Below the pieces are notes generated by a model. The model searched no databases, had not been told where the DNA came from, and was given only the letters and a program-made list of their open reading frames with translations. Shown here one piece after another: positions 62,946 to 64,000 of a stretch of 64,000 nucleotides of DNA (positions within the stretch are counted from its first letter, which is position 1; every line of letters begins with the position of its first letter). Location of the stretch: positions 6,006,550 to 6,070,549 of the forward strand of contig NC_040013.1 of assembly GCF_000972845.2 (NCBI RefSeq), given 5' to 3'. This DNA is from Larimichthys crocea. Taxonomy: Eukaryota; Chordata; Actinopteri; Sciaenidae. The translations under genes were made by a program, and so were the position numbers.

Positions 62946-64000
62946 GGAGGAGCAGGAAGGCGAGACAAGGATTGGAAAACACAGAAATAACTGATTTTAG
63001 GGACGATAATTTTAGAAAAAGCGGTACTTTGGGAGTGGGCGTCGTGTTTTTTTTAGAAAGAACAGGAACTCACATCTGTGATTTCGATATTTAGACTTTA
63101 AATGTACTCTTAGAGTAGAAACAAGATCATGAGATGAACTTTTTCTCCAGCCTTCACATGTTCATACTGAAGGGCAGAGTGCCCTGTCTGCACAGAAAAG
63201 AAGACATCAATTTGTCAGCCTTCTGGATTCATTAAAGAGTTCGCCGGGTCACACCATATGGTGCTGTCACAGGCATTTCCGGCCCAGAAAATATTCAGCG
63301 GAGCACTTGTGTGAACTCTGGTGGCTGAGTACACGTCCCTGCTACAACAGATAACTTCTAATAATTCAAAATGTATTTAGACAATTTGATTGTTACCTAG
63401 AAAGACTTTACATAATGCATTATATGTACTACCTAGAGGTAAACTCATCTTAATTGCTCAATATGAAGTCTTGTTTTTCCCTTCTTATACTGAATTACAC
63501 AGGAATATCTCACAAGTACTTGTCTGATACCTCATTTAAATTCCATTTTACTATCTATATATTGTTACAACTACCTGGACTGCAGCTTTGTTTCTTTAGT
63601 GTGACTGTGATTGTGCATTACCAAGTGGTGAAAAAGGCAGAACTACAAGCTGAAAATCATCTCAGACGATAAAAGCTGTCGGTATGCATCAAAACACACG
63701 AGGAAGGACTGTGGCACTGTTGCTGAATTTGCATGTTTCCTATAAAGTACGTCATGTAGTGTTTTACAGTTCAGTTTTTTTTTTCCTCTTTTGCAAATCA
63801 GGAAGAGCTGTATCCGTGTATGCTCCAGATTATTCCTCACATGCATGCAAAAATGGGAAATTCAAACCAAACTTATGTGATGGGAGCCTGAGCGGAAACT
63901 AAGCTTTCATGTTTAATGTCTCAACTCAAGGTGCACTTACTAGCCTTTGGTGGTGCTTTCAACCACATCTCTTTACTACATGTTACCATATGTTTAAACA
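62946..64000 (+). other. hspa12b: hspa12b 3' UTR and downstream sequence
   Basis: Follows the stop codon at 62945. An ATTAAA at 63231-63236 is the best early poly(A) signal, with no canonical AATAAA seen in the remaining kilobase, so the UTR may run past the window. No other gene is recognised. Confidence 0.45.

Overview
This window is vertebrate nuclear DNA, almost certainly from a ray-finned (teleost, probably percomorph) fish. Split genes with GT/AG introns are identified by homology to dok1, nagk, paip2b and hspa12b. The spacer is full of CA/TG microsatellites and of dispersed repeats typical of teleosts: a tRNA-derived SINE, a LINE 3' tail, and terminal-inverted-repeat elements. Nothing prokaryotic is present: no operons, CRISPR arrays or phage.

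Layout. 1-3046: spacer without a recognisable gene. 3047-17836, minus strand: dok1, an adaptor with PH, PTB and tyrosine-rich tail regions, five coding exons and a 10.2 kb first intron holding several old repeats. 17837-19852: shared upstream region between the divergent dok1 and nagk genes. 19853-22360, plus: nagk, ten exons, complete. 24916-26892, plus: an eight-exon reading frame I do not recognise, phase-consistent throughout, 293 residues as modelled. 28958-37100, minus: paip2b, four coding exons, a CpG-rich promoter and a probable 2 kb 3' UTR. A second promoter-like block on the same strand lies at 39555-39900. 39901-47300: a gene-poor stretch with a TTAA-flanked inverted-repeat element. 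47340-62945, plus: hspa12b, with a non-coding first exon ending near 48194 and thirteen coding exons (687 residues).

How they relate. The genes do not form a pathway. dok1 is a signalling adaptor that recruits RasGAP, nagk salvages N-acetylglucosamine, paip2b represses translation through PABP, and hspa12b is an atypical, endothelial HSP70-like ATPase. In human, DOK1, NAGK and PAIP2B all lie on 2p13 while HSPA12B is on 20p13, so the hspa12b linkage differs from human.

I found no evidence for a wholly new biological system. The points most worth a second look are: a perfect 74-bp inverted repeat inside an hspa12b intron (58896-58969 and 59825-59898); the unrecognised gene at 24.9-26.9 kb; a phase-compatible alternative first exon and a second promoter for paip2b; and splice sites built into CA/TG repeats in nagk, hspa12b and paip2b. 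All exon models come from reading splice sites and homology by eye, without transcript data.
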